Counted from the stretch's first letter, positions 8,028-17,168 are shown. The stretch: DNA of 64,000 bases from Pararoseomonas sp. SCSIO 73927 (GCF_037040815.1 NZ_CP146232.1:1730501-1794500), one strand, 5' to 3'. A program made the numbers and translations. Notes: generated by a model from the letters alone, not told the origin.

Positions 8028-9644
8028 ATGCGGCACGATCCCACCCCATTCCTGCCCCGCCGCGCGCTGCTGCGCGCCGCGGCCACCCTGCCGCTGTCGG
8101 CCGCCCTGGCCGCCCCGGCCATCCGCCGCGCTCCCGCTGCGGAGGGGGCGCGGATCGCGCTGGTGCATCTCAACGACTTCCACTCCCGGCACGAGGGCGT
8201 GGCCGAGGGCGGCGCGGCCTGCCGCGAGGGGCGCCCCTGCAACGGCACCTCCGCCCGCCTGGCCGGCGCCATCCGCGAAGCCCGCGCCGCCGCGCTGGCG
8301 GAGGGGCGCGCGCCCTTCCTGCTGGACGCGGGCGATCAGTTCATGGGCAGCCTGTTCTACACCCACCACCGCGGCCTGGCGGAGGCGGCGGTGCAGCGCG
8401 CGGTCGGCACCGCCGCCATGGCGCTGGGGAACCACGAGTTCGACAACGGGCCGGAGGCCCTGGCCCGCTACGCCGCCGCCGTGCCCTTCCCCCTGCTCTC
8501 GGCGAACCTGGACGCGCGCGCGGAGCCGCTGCTGCGGGACCGCGTCACCGCCACCGCGGTCCTCGAATCGGGCGGCGCACGGATCGGCGTGGTCGGCCTC
8601 ACCACTACCGAGACGGCCACCTCCTCCTCCCCCGGCCCCAACCTCGTCTTCACTGACCCGCTGGCGGCCGCCGAGCGCGCCGTCCACGACCTGCGCCGCC
8701 GGGAGATCGGCACCGTGGTCGTCCTCTCCCATCTCGGCCTGGCGCTGGACCGGCGGCTGGCGGCGGAGGTGGCGGGGATCGACGCGATCGTCGGCGGCCA
8801 CTCCCACCTCCTCCTCGCCGACGGGCTGCCCGGCGCGGTCGGGCCGCATCCCACCCTCGTGCAGGGGCGGGACCGCGACGTGCGAATTACCCAGGTGGCC
8901 TGCCACGGCCGCTACCTCGGCCGACTGGACCTGGACCTCGCCCCGGACGGGCGCGTGGCGGCGCATGCCGGCGCCGTCCGCCCCATCGACCCGGAGGTGG
9001 CGGCGGACCCGGAGGTCTCGGCAATCGTCGCGGAGTACGCGAGGCCGCTGGGCGAGCTGCGGCGCCGCCCCACTGGCCGGGCGGAGGCCCCTTTCCCCAA
9101 CGAGCCCTGCCGGAACGGCGAGTGCGCCCTCGGCAGCCTTGTGGCGGAGGCCGTTCTCGCCCGCACCCCCGGCGCGGAGATCGCGATCGTCAACGGCGGG
9201 GGCCTGCGGGCCGGCCTTCCCGCCGGCACCCTGACCTATGGCGACGTGCTGGCCGTGCTGCCCTTCGGCAACACCCTGGCCACCCTCACGATCCGTGGCG
9301 GCGCCCTGCGCGCGGTGCTGGAGAACGGCCTCTCCCGCCTGCCAGCGCCCGCCGGCCGCTTCCCCCAGATCGCCGGGCTGCGCCTGACCTTCGACCCCGC
9401 CGCCCCGCCCGGCCAGCGCCTGCGCGAGGTGCGGACGGCCGAGGGCCCGCTGGACCCGGACCGGGCCTACCGCGTGGTGACGAACAACTTCCTGCGCGCC
9501 GGCGGCGACGGCTACGGCGTGCTGCGGAACGAGGCGCTGGAGGCCTATGACGACGGGCCGCTGCTGGAGGAGGTGGTGGCGGACCACCTGCGGGCGCGCG
9601 GGCCCGTGACGCCGGTGCTGGACGGGCGCATCGGCCGGGGCTGA
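8028..9644 (+). CDS. Secreted 5'-nucleotidase / UshA-like metallophosphoesterase
   Basis: Periplasmic bifunctional-type nucleotidase, 538 residues. An N-terminal twin-arginine-like signal (RRALLRAAATLPLSAALAAP) precedes the calcineurin-like metallophosphoesterase domain with its metal ligands in VHLNDFHSR, LDAGDQFMGS, ALGNHEFDNG, LSHLG and IVGGHSH. The C-terminal 5'-nucleotidase domain follows from about residue 345, with NGGGLRAGLPAG, LPFGNTLATLTIRGG and a YRVVTNNFLRAGGDGY substrate-stacking region. Liberating phosphate from nucleotides would fit the phosphorus-scavenging genes downstream, but there is no direct link. It stands alone between a divergent TauE gene and repeat copy J. Confidence 0.93.
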   Translation: MRHDPTPFLPRRALLRAAATLPLSAALAAPAIRRAPAAEGARIALVHLNDFHSRHEGVAEGGAACREGRPCNGTSARLAGAIREARAAALAEGRAPFLLDAGDQFMGSLFYTHHRGLAEAAVQRAVGTAAMALGNHEFDNGPEALARYAAAVPFPLLSANLDARAEPLLRDRVTATAVLESGGARIGVVGLTTTETATSSSPGPNLVFTDPLAAAERAVHDLRRREIGTVVVLSHLGLALDRRLAAEVAGIDAIVGGHSHLLLADGLPGAVGPHPTLVQGRDRDVRITQVACHGRYLGRLDLDLAPDGRVAAHAGAVRPIDPEVAADPEVSAIVAEYARPLGELRRRPTGRAEAPFPNEPCRNGECALGSLVAEAVLARTPGAEIAIVNGGGLRAGLPAGTLTYGDVLAVLPFGNTLATLTIRGGALRAVLENGLSRLPAPAGRFPQIAGLRLTFDPAAPPGQRLREVRTAEGPLDPDRAYRVVTNNFLRAGGDGYGVLRNEALEAYDDGPLLEEVVADHLRARGPVTPVLDGRIGRG

Positions 9645-9789
9645 AGGACCGGGGTGGAAAAGGCGCCTCTCCCCGGCCCTGTTCCCACCTCTCCGGGCCT
9701 CCCCTGCCGCCATTTCGCGGGGCGGACGGCCATGTCCCGGACCGGGCGACGCGGCCGCCCGATCAACATTCCGCGGTTGCCTGACATAG

Positions 9790-9842
9790 GAAGGTGAGGG
9801 GCCGGACCGGGAAGGGGAGAATCCCTCCTCCCCTCCCGGGCG
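9790..9842 (-). repeat. Mosaic intergenic repeat, copy J (degenerate hairpin, inverted)
   Basis: In the 270-base gap between the nucleotidase and the HIT gene, 9808-9840 forms an imperfect dyad (CCGGGAAGGGGAG / CCTCCCCTCCCGG). The flank GGTGAGGGGCCGGACCGG matches the corresponding flank of copy C. The GAATTC centre has decayed to GAATCC. The orientation is opposite to most copies. No P2 or P3 dyad is seen. The rest of this gap holds nothing I can identify. Confidence 0.55.
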
Positions 9843-9914
9843 CGCGCGGACCACCCCTTGCGCGATCCCCGGCATGGCCGCAGGAAAGACCAAGTATTGC
9901 GCCAGGATATACCT

Positions 9915-10301
9915 ATGCCCCCGACCGGCCTGCCGCCGTATGACGACACGAACATCTTCGCCCGCATCCTACGCGGCGAGATCCCCAGCCGCCGCGTGCA
10001 CGAGGACGAGTTCGCCGTCGCTTTCCACGACATCAACCCGCAGGCCCCCGTGCACGTGCTGGTGATCCCGCGCGGCGCCTACGTCTCCCTCGCCGATTTC
10101 AGCGCCTCCGCCTCCGAGGCCGAGATCGCCGGCTTCTGGCGCGCCGTGGGCCGCGTGGCGAAGGAGCTCGGGCTTGAGGCGCGGGGCTACCGCGCCCTGA
10201 CGAACATGGGGCCGGAAGGCGGGCAGGAGGTTCCGCACTTCCACGTCCACCTCTTCGGCGGCCGGCCGCTGGGGCGCATGGTCCCGGCCAGCGGGGCCTG
10301 A
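9915..10301 (+). CDS. HIT family nucleotide hydrolase (HinT-like)
   Basis: Histidine-triad protein of 128 residues, probably hydrolysing AMP-linked phosphoramidates. The family signature is complete: NIFARILRGEIPSRRVHED at the N-terminus, HDINPQAPVHVLVIPR in the middle and the catalytic triad motif VPHFHVHLFGG near the C-terminus. The start at 9915 has AGGA eight bases upstream; a longer frame from 9858 adds non-conserved residues. Its stop overlaps the start of the SirB1 gene by one base (TGATG), indicating coupled translation. Confidence 0.94.
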   Translation: MPPTGLPPYDDTNIFARILRGEIPSRRVHEDEFAVAFHDINPQAPVHVLVIPRGAYVSLADFSASASEAEIAGFWRAVGRVAKELGLEARGYRALTNMGPEGGQEVPHFHVHLFGGRPLGRMVPASGA

Positions 10302-11137
10302 TGCCGGATCCCGTCGCCGAGGCGCGCGCCGCGATCGAGGCGGCCGGCCGGCTGCCGGACGACGAGCTGGACCTGGCCGCCGTGGCGCTGCAATTCGCCC
10401 GCATCGACGCGCCGGAGGCTGACTGGCACGCCGCCGCCGACCGCATCTCCGACCTCGTCCGCGCCGTGCTCTCCGGCCCGGCCCCGGAGGAGGCGGAGGC
10501 GCGCCGCGCCCTGCTCGCCCGCGTGATCCACGAGGAGGGCGGCTACGCCGGCGACAGTGACACCTACGACGACCCGCGCAACGCCAACCTGATCCGGGTG
10601 ACGGAGCGCCGGCGCGGACTGCCCGTGACCATCGGCGTGCTCTGGCTGCACGCGGCGGAGGCGGCGGGCTGGGCGGCACGCGGGCTCGACTTCCCCGGCC
10701 ACTTCCTCATCGCCATCGACGGCACCACCCGCCGCGGCTCCGTGGTGGTGGACCCCTTCGGCGGCGGCGTGGCCCTGCCCGCGCCCGCACTCCGCGCCCT
10801 CATCAAGCGCGTCGAAGGCCCGGAGGCCGAACTGCGCCCGGGCATGCTGGCCCCGATGAGCCGCCGCGCCGTGCTGCTGCGCCTGCAGACGAACATCCGC
10901 CTTCGCCGCCTCCAGGCCAACGATCTGGACGGCGCCCTGGCCTGCACCAGCGACATGCTGCGTCTGGCGCCCGATGCCGCCCCGCTCTGGCGGGAAGCCG
11001 CCGTGATGAACGCCCGCCTGGGCCAGCTGGGCGCGGCGATCGAGGCGATGGACCGCTTCCTGGAACTCGTCCCTGTCGGCGATGCCGCGGCACGCGGGCG
11101 GGAGATGATCGAGGAATGGCGGGCACAGCTGAACTAA
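10301..11137 (+). CDS. SirB1 family protein (transglutaminase-like plus TPR region)
   Basis: 278-residue cytoplasmic protein of the SirB1/transglutaminase-like family. The N-terminal half carries the fold markers (VIHEEGGYAGDSDTYDDPRNANL, RRGLPVTIGVLWLHAAEAAG, GLDFPGHFLIAIDG) and the C-terminal half has a TPR-like helical repeat (ANDLDGALACTSDMLRLAPDAAPLWREAAVM). The typical transglutaminase catalytic Cys is not evident: the position aligned with it reads GVLWLHAA. Activity is therefore uncertain, as for many family members. It is coupled to the HIT gene by a one-base overlap, and repeat copy C starts 33 bases after its stop. Confidence 0.9.
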   Translation: MPDPVAEARAAIEAAGRLPDDELDLAAVALQFARIDAPEADWHAAADRISDLVRAVLSGPAPEEAEARRALLARVIHEEGGYAGDSDTYDDPRNANLIRVTERRRGLPVTIGVLWLHAAEAAGWAARGLDFPGHFLIAIDGTTRRGSVVVDPFGGGVALPAPALRALIKRVEGPEAELRPGMLAPMSRRAVLLRLQTNIRLRRLQANDLDGALACTSDMLRLAPDAAPLWREAAVMNARLGQLGAAIEAMDRFLELVPVGDAAARGREMIEEWRAQLN

Positions 11138-11170
11138 AACGCCGCCCCCGCCTCTCATTCCCATCGGTCT

Positions 11171-11411
11171 GGAACCAGGGGGCGCTGCCCCCTGGAACCC
11201 CCGCCAAGGGCCTGAGGCCCCTGGACCCCCACCTGGCTGCCGCAGCGCCGTCCTGAAGCGGTGTCTCTGCCTGACGGCCTCCTCCTGCCCTTGCAGTCGC
11301 CTCGGGTCATCGACCCGAGGCGCACCGTCAGCAGGGTAAAACCACCTACTAGGAAAAGATGATGGTGAGGGGTCCGGGGAGAGGAAGAATTCCTCCTTCC
11401 TCTCCCTGGCC
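11171..11411 (-). repeat. Mosaic intergenic repeat, copy C (full-length, inverted)
   Basis: Occupies most of the 378-base gap between the SirB1 and phnF genes. Read on the minus strand it is nearly identical by eye to copies E and F: P1 hairpin with GGAATTCTTCCTCTCC (plus-strand 11374-11410), the tail CCATCATCTTTTCC, perfect P2 dyad 11298-11308/11312-11322 (CGCCTCGGGTC and complement), and the P3 end CCAGGGGGC-type hairpin at 11175-11194, which faces the SirB1 stop. It is the only full-length copy in this orientation. Confidence 0.88.
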
Positions 11412-11515
11412 ACCGACCGCGCCAACAGGACGGCCCCCGCCCCTGCCTTGAATCCTTCATCAATTCATCCTCCTCAAGTCATCCGAATGAATCTAGGGTG
11501 TGTCCAGGAACCGAG

Positions 11516-12277
11516 ATGACAGCACCCGACAACATCACCTCCTGGCGCGACGTCGAGGCGACCCTGGCGGCGGAGATCCGTGCGGGGAGTCCTGGCCCGG
11601 GCGAGCGGCTGCCGACCGAGCCGGCGCTGATGATCCGTTTCGCGGTGGGCCGGCACAGCGTGCGGCGCGCGGTGGCGGGGCTGGAGGCGCAGGGGCTGGT
11701 GCAGACGCGCCAGGGCAGCGGCACCTACGTGCGGCCGGCGCCGGTGTTGGACTACCGTCTCTCCGAGCGGACGCGCTTCTCCGAGAATCTGCTGGGTCAG
11801 GGGCGGGAGCCGTCCGGGCGGTCGCTCGGGGCGGCGCTGCTGCCGGCCTCGCCGGAGGTGGCGCGGGCGCTGCGCCTGCCGCCGGAGGAGCCGGTGCACA
11901 ACCTCCGCCGGCTGGGCTTGGCGGACGGGGTGCCGATCAACGTCTCCGATTCCTACTACCCCGCGCGCCGCTTTCCCGGCCTGGGTGAGGAGCGGGGGAG
12001 GGTGGAGAGCGTGACCGCCCTGCTCGCGGCCTACGGGGTGTCGGACTACCGGCGGCTGAGCAGCACGGTGCTGACGCGCCTTCCGGACGCCGAGGAGGCG
12101 CGGCTGCTGGACCAGCCCGCGGGCTGGCCAGTGCTGGTGGTGCGGAAGGTGGACGCCGATCTGGCCGGGGTACCGGTCGCCTACTCGGAAACGGTCTGGG
12201 CCGGGGAGCGGGTGCAGCTCTCGGTAGACCACGCGCATGCCGCTGATCTTGGAGAGATGCCCGATGTGGTTGGATGA
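11516..12277 (+). CDS. phnF: Phosphonate metabolism transcriptional regulator PhnF (GntR/HutC family)
   Basis: DNA-binding repressor expected to control the adjoining C-P lyase genes. Residues 1-70 form a GntR winged helix (LAAEIRAGSPGPGERLPTEP, then FAVGRHSVRRAVAGLEAQGL and QGSGTYV), and the rest is a UTRA/HutC effector-binding domain. The ATG at 11516 is preferred to the GTG at 11498 because AGGA is six bases ahead and the HTH starts directly. A weak dyad, ATTCAT at 11463-11468 and ATGAAT at 11487-11492, lies just upstream and could be its operator, but I could not recognise a PhnF consensus. The gene overlaps phnM by 14 bases. Confidence 0.93.
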   Translation: MTAPDNITSWRDVEATLAAEIRAGSPGPGERLPTEPALMIRFAVGRHSVRRAVAGLEAQGLVQTRQGSGTYVRPAPVLDYRLSERTRFSENLLGQGREPSGRSLGAALLPASPEVARALRLPPEEPVHNLRRLGLADGVPINVSDSYYPARRFPGLGEERGRVESVTALLAAYGVSDYRRLSSTVLTRLPDAEEARLLDQPAGWPVLVVRKVDADLAGVPVAYSETVWAGERVQLSVDHAHAADLGEMPDVVG

Positions 12278-13424
12278 AATCCGCCTGGTCCTGCCGGACC
12301 GCGTGGTGGCGCGCGGCGCCGTGCGGATCGAGGGCGGGGCGATCGCCGAGGTGGTGGAGCGCGCGGGCCCGGCGGCGGCCCTGACGCTGATGCCGGGGAT
12401 CGTGGACCTGCACGGGGACATGATTGAGAAGGAGGTGGAGCCGCGGCCGGACTGCGCCTTCCCGCTGGATGTCGCGGTGGCGAACCTGGATTCCCGCCTG
12501 GCGGCCTCCGGCGTCACCACCGCTTATGCCGGCGTCTCCTTCGCCGAGGGCAAGAAGGGGCTGCGGAGCGAGGAGCGGGCGGGGGAACTGGTGGAGGCGG
12601 TGGCGCGGCTGCGCGGCCACGCCCGCACCGACCTGCGCGTTCACGCCCGCTTCGAGGTGACGAACGCGCGCGCGGAGCCCGTGATGCGGGACCTGATCGC
12701 GCGGGGGATGGTGGACATGGTCTCCCTGACCGATCACACGCCGGGGCAGGGGCAGTACCGCAACGTCGAGCAGTACGTCGCCTATTACAGCCGCACGCAG
12801 AACCGGACGGAGGAGGAGGCGCGGGCGCGCGCCGAGGCCCGCATGGCCGCCCCGCCGGCCTGGGAGATTGCGCGGGCGGTGACGGAGCTGGCCCGTGGGC
12901 AGGGCCTGCCCATCGCCTCGCACGACGACGACACGCCGGAGAAGGTGGCGCTGATGCACTCGCTCGGCGCCACGATCTCCGAGTTCCCCGTGACGATCGA
13001 GGCCGCGCGCGCGGCGCGGGAGATGGGGATGGCCACGCTGATGGGCGCGCCGAACGCGCTGCGCGGCCGGAGCATGACGGGGAACATCACCGCGCTCCTC
13101 GTGATGGAGGCGGGGCTGCTGGACGCGCTGGCGGCGGATTACCACCAGGGCGCCATGCTGCCGGCGGTGGCCACCTGGGTTCGCGAAGGGCGGCTGCCCC
13201 TGCACGAGGCGATCGCGCTGCTGACGGTGAACCCGGCCCGCGCGGCGGGGCTGACGGACCGTGGCGCCATCGCGCCGGGCCTGCGCGCCGACCTGGTGCT
13301 GCTGGAGACCTCCGAGGCCGCCGGCGCCCCGCCGCCGCGGGTGCGCGCCGTGTGGCGCGAGGGGCGGATGATCCATTCCGACGGCTGGTCCCCCGCCGTA
13401 ATGGCCGTGGCGGAGGCGGCGTGA
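12264..13424 (+). CDS. phnM: Alpha-D-ribose 1-methylphosphonate 5-triphosphate diphosphatase
   Basis: Amidohydrolase-fold enzyme of the C-P lyase pathway that removes pyrophosphate from the 5'-triphosphate intermediate made by PhnGHIL, giving the substrate of PhnJ. It has 386 residues. Metal-binding features include LMPGIVDLHGDMIEKEVEPR, the SLTDHTPGQGQY segment, IASHDDDTPE and GAPNALRGRSMTGN. The start at 12264 has GGAGAG upstream and overlaps phnF; a start at 12237 would lie deeper inside phnF. In E. coli phnM follows phnL, whereas here it leads the structural genes. Its stop overlaps phnG by one base. Confidence 0.96.
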   Translation: MWLDEIRLVLPDRVVARGAVRIEGGAIAEVVERAGPAAALTLMPGIVDLHGDMIEKEVEPRPDCAFPLDVAVANLDSRLAASGVTTAYAGVSFAEGKKGLRSEERAGELVEAVARLRGHARTDLRVHARFEVTNARAEPVMRDLIARGMVDMVSLTDHTPGQGQYRNVEQYVAYYSRTQNRTEEEARARAEARMAAPPAWEIARAVTELARGQGLPIASHDDDTPEKVALMHSLGATISEFPVTIEAARAAREMGMATLMGAPNALRGRSMTGNITALLVMEAGLLDALAADYHQGAMLPAVATWVREGRLPLHEAIALLTVNPARAAGLTDRGAIAPGLRADLVLLETSEAAGAPPPRVRAVWREGRMIHSDGWSPAVMAVAEAA

Positions 13425-13867
13425 TGGCCGACAACACCGAGCGCCAGCGCTGGATGGGCGTTCTCGCCAAGTCCAACGCGGTAGCGATCGAGGCGCGGTT
13501 GGCGGATGCCCCCGCGCTTCCGCCCCACACCCGCCTTCGCGGCCCGGAAACGGGCCTGGTGATGGTGCGCGGCCGGGCGGGCGGCGACGGCGCGCCTTTC
13601 AACCTCGGCGAGATGACCGTGACCCGCTGCGCCGTGCGTCTGGCGGACGGCACGGTGGGCCACGCCTACCTCGCGGGTCGTGACGCCCGCGCGGCGGAAC
13701 TGGCGGCGGCTTTGGACGCCGCGCTTCAGGACCCGGCGCGCCGCCCGGCGCTGATGGCGGCCGTGGTGGAGCCGCTGGCCGCCGCGCAGTCCGAAGCCCG
13801 CGAGCGGGAGGCCCGCCGCGCCGCCGCCACCCGCGTGCGCTTCCTGGCGATGGAGACCACCCGATGA
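13424..13867 (+). CDS. phnG: C-P lyase complex subunit PhnG
   Basis: Subunit of the PhnGHIJ core complex, which with PhnI and PhnL attaches phosphonates to ribose triphosphate. 147 residues, near the family length. Recognisable segments are RQRWMGVLAKSNA at the N-terminus, LVMVRGRAGGDGAPFNLGEM and TRCAVRLADGTVGHAYLAGRD. It starts within the phnM stop (TGATG) and its own stop overlaps the phnH start (ATGA), so the block is translationally coupled. Confidence 0.94.
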   Translation: MADNTERQRWMGVLAKSNAVAIEARLADAPALPPHTRLRGPETGLVMVRGRAGGDGAPFNLGEMTVTRCAVRLADGTVGHAYLAGRDARAAELAAALDAALQDPARRPALMAAVVEPLAAAQSEAREREARRAAATRVRFLAMETTR

Positions 13868-14439
13868 CCGGCCTGCTGCCCGGCTTCGCCGACCCGGTCG
13901 CCGACGCCCAGTCCACCTTCCGCGCCGTTCTGGAAGCGATGGCCCGCCCGGGCCGGGTGCAACGCCTCTCCGCGCCACCCGCCCCGCCCGCACCGCTCTC
14001 CCCGGCGGCCGGTGCCGTGCTGCTGGCGCTGGCGGATGGCGAGACGCCGCTGTGGCTGGATGCCGGGGCGGACGCTTCGGAGTGGGCGCGCTTCCACGCG
14101 GGCTGCCCGGTGGTGAACGACGCGGGCGAGGCCGAATTCGTCCTCGCCGTCGGCGCGCCGCCTGCGCTCTCCGCCCTGCAAGTGGGCACGGATGAGGACC
14201 CGCACCGCTCCGCCACGCTGATCGTGCAGGTGTCCGCGCTGGAGGAAGGCACCGGCTGGCGCCTGACCGGCCCGGGGATTGAGCACGAGCACCGCCTGCA
14301 CGTCACCGGCGCGCCGGATGGCTTCCTGGCGGGGTGGGCGACCAACCGCGCGCTCTCCCCGCGCGGGGTGGACGTCATCCTCTGCGCGGGGGACCGCGTC
14401 GCGTCCCTGCCGCGCGGCACAGCGATCGAGGAGGGCTGA
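13864..14439 (+). CDS. phnH: C-P lyase complex subunit PhnH
   Basis: Non-catalytic PLP-transferase-fold subunit of the C-P lyase core complex, 191 residues. The N-terminus LPGFADPVADAQSTFRAVLEAMARPG is diagnostic, and the C-terminal GFLAGWATNRALSPRGVDVI matches the family end region. It overlaps phnG by four bases and is followed four bases later by phnI. Confidence 0.94.
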   Translation: MTGLLPGFADPVADAQSTFRAVLEAMARPGRVQRLSAPPAPPAPLSPAAGAVLLALADGETPLWLDAGADASEWARFHAGCPVVNDAGEAEFVLAVGAPPALSALQVGTDEDPHRSATLIVQVSALEEGTGWRLTGPGIEHEHRLHVTGAPDGFLAGWATNRALSPRGVDVILCAGDRVASLPRGTAIEEG

Positions 14440-14443
14440 GGCC

Positions 14444-15550
14444 ATGTACGTCGCGGTGAAGGGCGGAGAGACCGCCATCGCCAACGCCCATGCCTGGCTG
14501 GACGAGGAGCGGCGCGGCGATCCTTCCGTGCCGGAGCTCACCACCGATCAGGTGGCGGAGCAGCTGACGCTGGCGGTGGACCGCGCCATGTCGGAGGGCT
14601 CGCTCTACGATCCCGGCCTTGGCGCGCTGGCGGTGAAGCAGGCGCGGGGCGACGGAATCGAGGCGGCTTTTCTGCTGCGCGCCTATCGCACCACCCTGCC
14701 GCGCTTCGCGGCGAGCCTGCCGGTGGACACGGGCGCAATGGCCGTGCGGCGGCGCGTCTCCGCCACCTACAAGGACCTGCCGGGCGGGCAGGTGCTGGGC
14801 CCGACCTTCGACTACACGCACCGCCTGCTGGACTTCGCCCTGGCCGCCGAGGGCTATGCCCCGGCGCGGTCCGAGGAGGCCGAGCCCGGCGAGGACGCGG
14901 CCTTCCCGCGCGTGACCGGGCTGCTGGCGGGCGAGGGACTGATGGCCCCCGAGGTCGCGAGCGAGGAGGAGCCGGCGGACGTGACGCGCACGCCGACCAC
15001 CTACCCCGCCACCCGCGCGCTGCGGCTGCAGCGGCTGGCGCGCGGCGACGAGGGTTTCCTGCTGGGCATGGCCTATTCCACCCAGCGCGGCTACGGCAAC
15101 AGCCACCCCTTCGTGGGCGAGTTGCGGCAGGGATCCGTCGCCGTCTCCATCGTGCCGGAGGAGCTGGGGTTCGAGATCGAGATCGGCGAGATCGAGGTCA
15201 CCGAGTGCGAGATGGTGAACCAGTTCAAGGGATCGCGCAGCGAGCCGCCGCAGTTCACGCGCGGCTACGGCCTGACCTTTGGGCGGCTGGAGCGGCGGGC
15301 CATGTCCATGGCGCTTGTGGATCGCGCCCTGCGGGCGGAGGAGCTGGGAGAGGACGCCACGGCGCCGGCGCAGGACGAGGAGTTCGTCCTCAACCACTCC
15401 GACAACATCGAGGCCACGGGCTTCCTCGAGCACCTGAAGCTGCCGCACTACGTGGACTTCCAGAGCGAACTGGAATCCGTCCGCGCCATGCGCGCCCAGG
15501 TGGAGGCGGAACGCGCCGCACCGCAGGCCTTCAAGGAGGCTGCGGAATGA
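14444..15550 (+). CDS. phnI: C-P lyase complex subunit PhnI (nucleosidase)
   Basis: 368-residue subunit that, in E. coli, has nucleosidase activity and with PhnG, PhnH and PhnL forms ribose-1-phosphonate triphosphate. MYVAVKGGETAIANAHAWL is the typical start, and RRVSATYKDLPGGQVLGPTFDYTHRLLDF and FLLGMAYSTQRGYGNSHPF are family hallmarks. The ATG at 14444 follows GAGGGCTGAGGCC; longer frames reach back into phnH and are not credible. The stop overlaps phnJ (ATGA). Confidence 0.96.
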   Translation: MYVAVKGGETAIANAHAWLDEERRGDPSVPELTTDQVAEQLTLAVDRAMSEGSLYDPGLGALAVKQARGDGIEAAFLLRAYRTTLPRFAASLPVDTGAMAVRRRVSATYKDLPGGQVLGPTFDYTHRLLDFALAAEGYAPARSEEAEPGEDAAFPRVTGLLAGEGLMAPEVASEEEPADVTRTPTTYPATRALRLQRLARGDEGFLLGMAYSTQRGYGNSHPFVGELRQGSVAVSIVPEELGFEIEIGEIEVTECEMVNQFKGSRSEPPQFTRGYGLTFGRLERRAMSMALVDRALRAEELGEDATAPAQDEEFVLNHSDNIEATGFLEHLKLPHYVDFQSELESVRAMRAQVEAERAAPQAFKEAAE

Positions 15551-16395
15551 GCGGCTACAACTTCGCCTACCTGGACGAGGGCACGAAGCGGATGATCCGC
15601 CGCGCCCTGCTGAAGGCCGTGGCCGTGCCTGGCTTCCAGGTGCCCTTCGGATCGCGCGAGATGCCGCTGCCCTATGGCTGGGGCACCGGCGGCATCCAGG
15701 TGACGGCCGCGGTGATCGGGCCGGAGGACACGCTGAAGGTCATCGACCAGGGCGCGGACGACACCACCAACGCCGTCTCCATCCGCCGCTTCTTCGCCCG
15801 CGTGGCGCCGGGGCTGCGCACCACGGAGAGCACGACGGAGGCGACGGTGATCCAGACCCGCCACCGCATCCCCGAGACGCCGCTGCGGGAAGGCCAGGTG
15901 ATGGTCTACCAGGTGCCGCAGCCCGAGCCGCTGTTCCGGCTGGAGCCGCGCCGCGCGGAGACGCGCCGGCTGCACGCGCTGGCGGATTATGGGCTGATGC
16001 AGGTGAAGCTGTACGAGGATATCGCGCGGCACGGCCGCGTCGCCTCCTCCTACGACCACCCGGTCATGGTGGGCGAGCGCTACCTCATGTCGCCCTCGCC
16101 CATCCCCTCCTTCGACAACCCGAAAATGCACATGTCCCCCGCGCTCCAGCTCTTCGGCGCCGGGCGCGAGCGGCGGCTCTACGCCGTGCCACCCTACACG
16201 GCGGTGCGAAGCCTGGACTTCGAGGACCATCCCTTCGTGCCTCTGCGCGCGAATGGCCGTTGCACCCTCTGCGGCTCGGGCGAGAGCTACCTGGATGAGG
16301 TGGTGACGGACGACCGGGGCGGGCGGATGTTCGTCTGCTCCGACACGGATTACTGCGGCACCCGCCAAGCCGCGATGAAGGAGGCGGCGGAATGA
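15547..16395 (+). CDS. phnJ: Alpha-D-ribose 1-methylphosphonate 5-phosphate C-P lyase PhnJ
   Basis: Radical-SAM enzyme that breaks the carbon-phosphorus bond, yielding the alkane and ribose cyclic phosphate. 282 residues. The four cysteines expected for the atypical 4Fe-4S site and the catalytic Cys are present at 239, 242, 264 and 270 (CTLC, then VCSDTDYC), with the same C-x2-C-x21-C-x5-C spacing as E. coli PhnJ. Other markers are GYNFAYLDEGTKRMIRRALLKA and LPYGWGTGGIQVT. It overlaps phnI and phnK by four bases each. The intact cysteine set indicates a working enzyme. Confidence 0.97.
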   Translation: MSGYNFAYLDEGTKRMIRRALLKAVAVPGFQVPFGSREMPLPYGWGTGGIQVTAAVIGPEDTLKVIDQGADDTTNAVSIRRFFARVAPGLRTTESTTEATVIQTRHRIPETPLREGQVMVYQVPQPEPLFRLEPRRAETRRLHALADYGLMQVKLYEDIARHGRVASSYDHPVMVGERYLMSPSPIPSFDNPKMHMSPALQLFGAGRERRLYAVPPYTAVRSLDFEDHPFVPLRANGRCTLCGSGESYLDEVVTDDRGGRMFVCSDTDYCGTRQAAMKEAAE

Positions 16396-17168
16396 GTGAC
16401 GAACCCATCCTTTCCGCGAGCGGCCTGCGCCTTTCCTTCGGGCCGGTGCGGGCGCTGGACGACGTCTCGATCGACATCTGGCCCGGCGAGGTCCTGGCGA
16501 TCGTCGGTGAATCCGGCTCCGGCAAGTCCACCCTGCTGCGCGTGCTGGCGGGAGAGACGCGGCCGGATGCGGGGATCGTGACCTACCGCGATCCCCAGGG
16601 CGCAACGCGCGACGTGCACGGGATGACTGAGGCCGCGCGCCGCCGTCTCGCGCGCACGGAGTGGGGCTTCGTCCACCAGGACCCGCGCGACGGGTTGCGC
16701 ATGGCCGTCTCCGCCGGCGGCAATGTCGGCGAGCGGCTGATGGCGGTGGGCGACCGCCACTACGGCAACATCCGCGAGGAGGCGGCGCGCTGGCTGGAGC
16801 GGGTGGAGATCCCCCGCAGCCGCATCGACGACGCGCCGCGCCTCTTCTCCGGCGGCATGCGCCAACGCCTGCAGATCGCGCGCACCCTCGTCACCCGCCC
16901 GCGCCTGGTCTTCATGGACGAGCCGACGGGCGGCCTCGACGTCTCCGTGCAGGCGCGGCTGCTGGACCTGATCCGTGCTCTGGTGGCCGATCTCGGCATC
17001 GCCGTGATCCTCGTCACCCATGACATTGCGGCCGCGCGGCTGCTGGCCCACCGGATGGTGGTGATGCGGCAGGGCCGCGTGGTGGAGGAAGGCTTGACCG
17101 ACCGCGTGCTGGACGACCCGCGCCACCCCTACACGCAACTCCTCGTCTCCTCGGTGCTCGCGGCATGA
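16392..17168 (+). CDS. phnK: C-P lyase associated ATP-binding protein PhnK
   Basis: ABC-type ATPase that binds the C-P lyase core complex rather than a membrane permease. 258 residues with Walker A GESGSGKST, signature FSGGMRQR, Walker B LVFMDEPTGGLD and switch His in VTHD. It overlaps phnJ and phnL by four bases. It resembles oligopeptide ATPases, but its place between phnJ and phnL settles the identity. Confidence 0.95.
   Translation: MSDEPILSASGLRLSFGPVRALDDVSIDIWPGEVLAIVGESGSGKSTLLRVLAGETRPDAGIVTYRDPQGATRDVHGMTEAARRRLARTEWGFVHQDPRDGLRMAVSAGGNVGERLMAVGDRHYGNIREEAARWLERVEIPRSRIDDAPRLFSGGMRQRLQIARTLVTRPRLVFMDEPTGGLDVSVQARLLDLIRALVADLGIAVILVTHDIAAARLLAHRMVVMRQGRVVEEGLTDRVLDDPRHPYTQLLVSSVLAA

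Noticed and set aside
11463..11492. Pho box or PhnF operator upstream of phnF
   Set aside because: TCAT-like elements are present, but with 8- and 14-base spacing instead of the 11 expected for a Pho box; the dyad is only six bases long.
11474..12520. 348-residue minus-strand frame opposite phnF and phnM
   Set aside because: No ribosome site or family match; phnF and phnM on the plus strand are clear.
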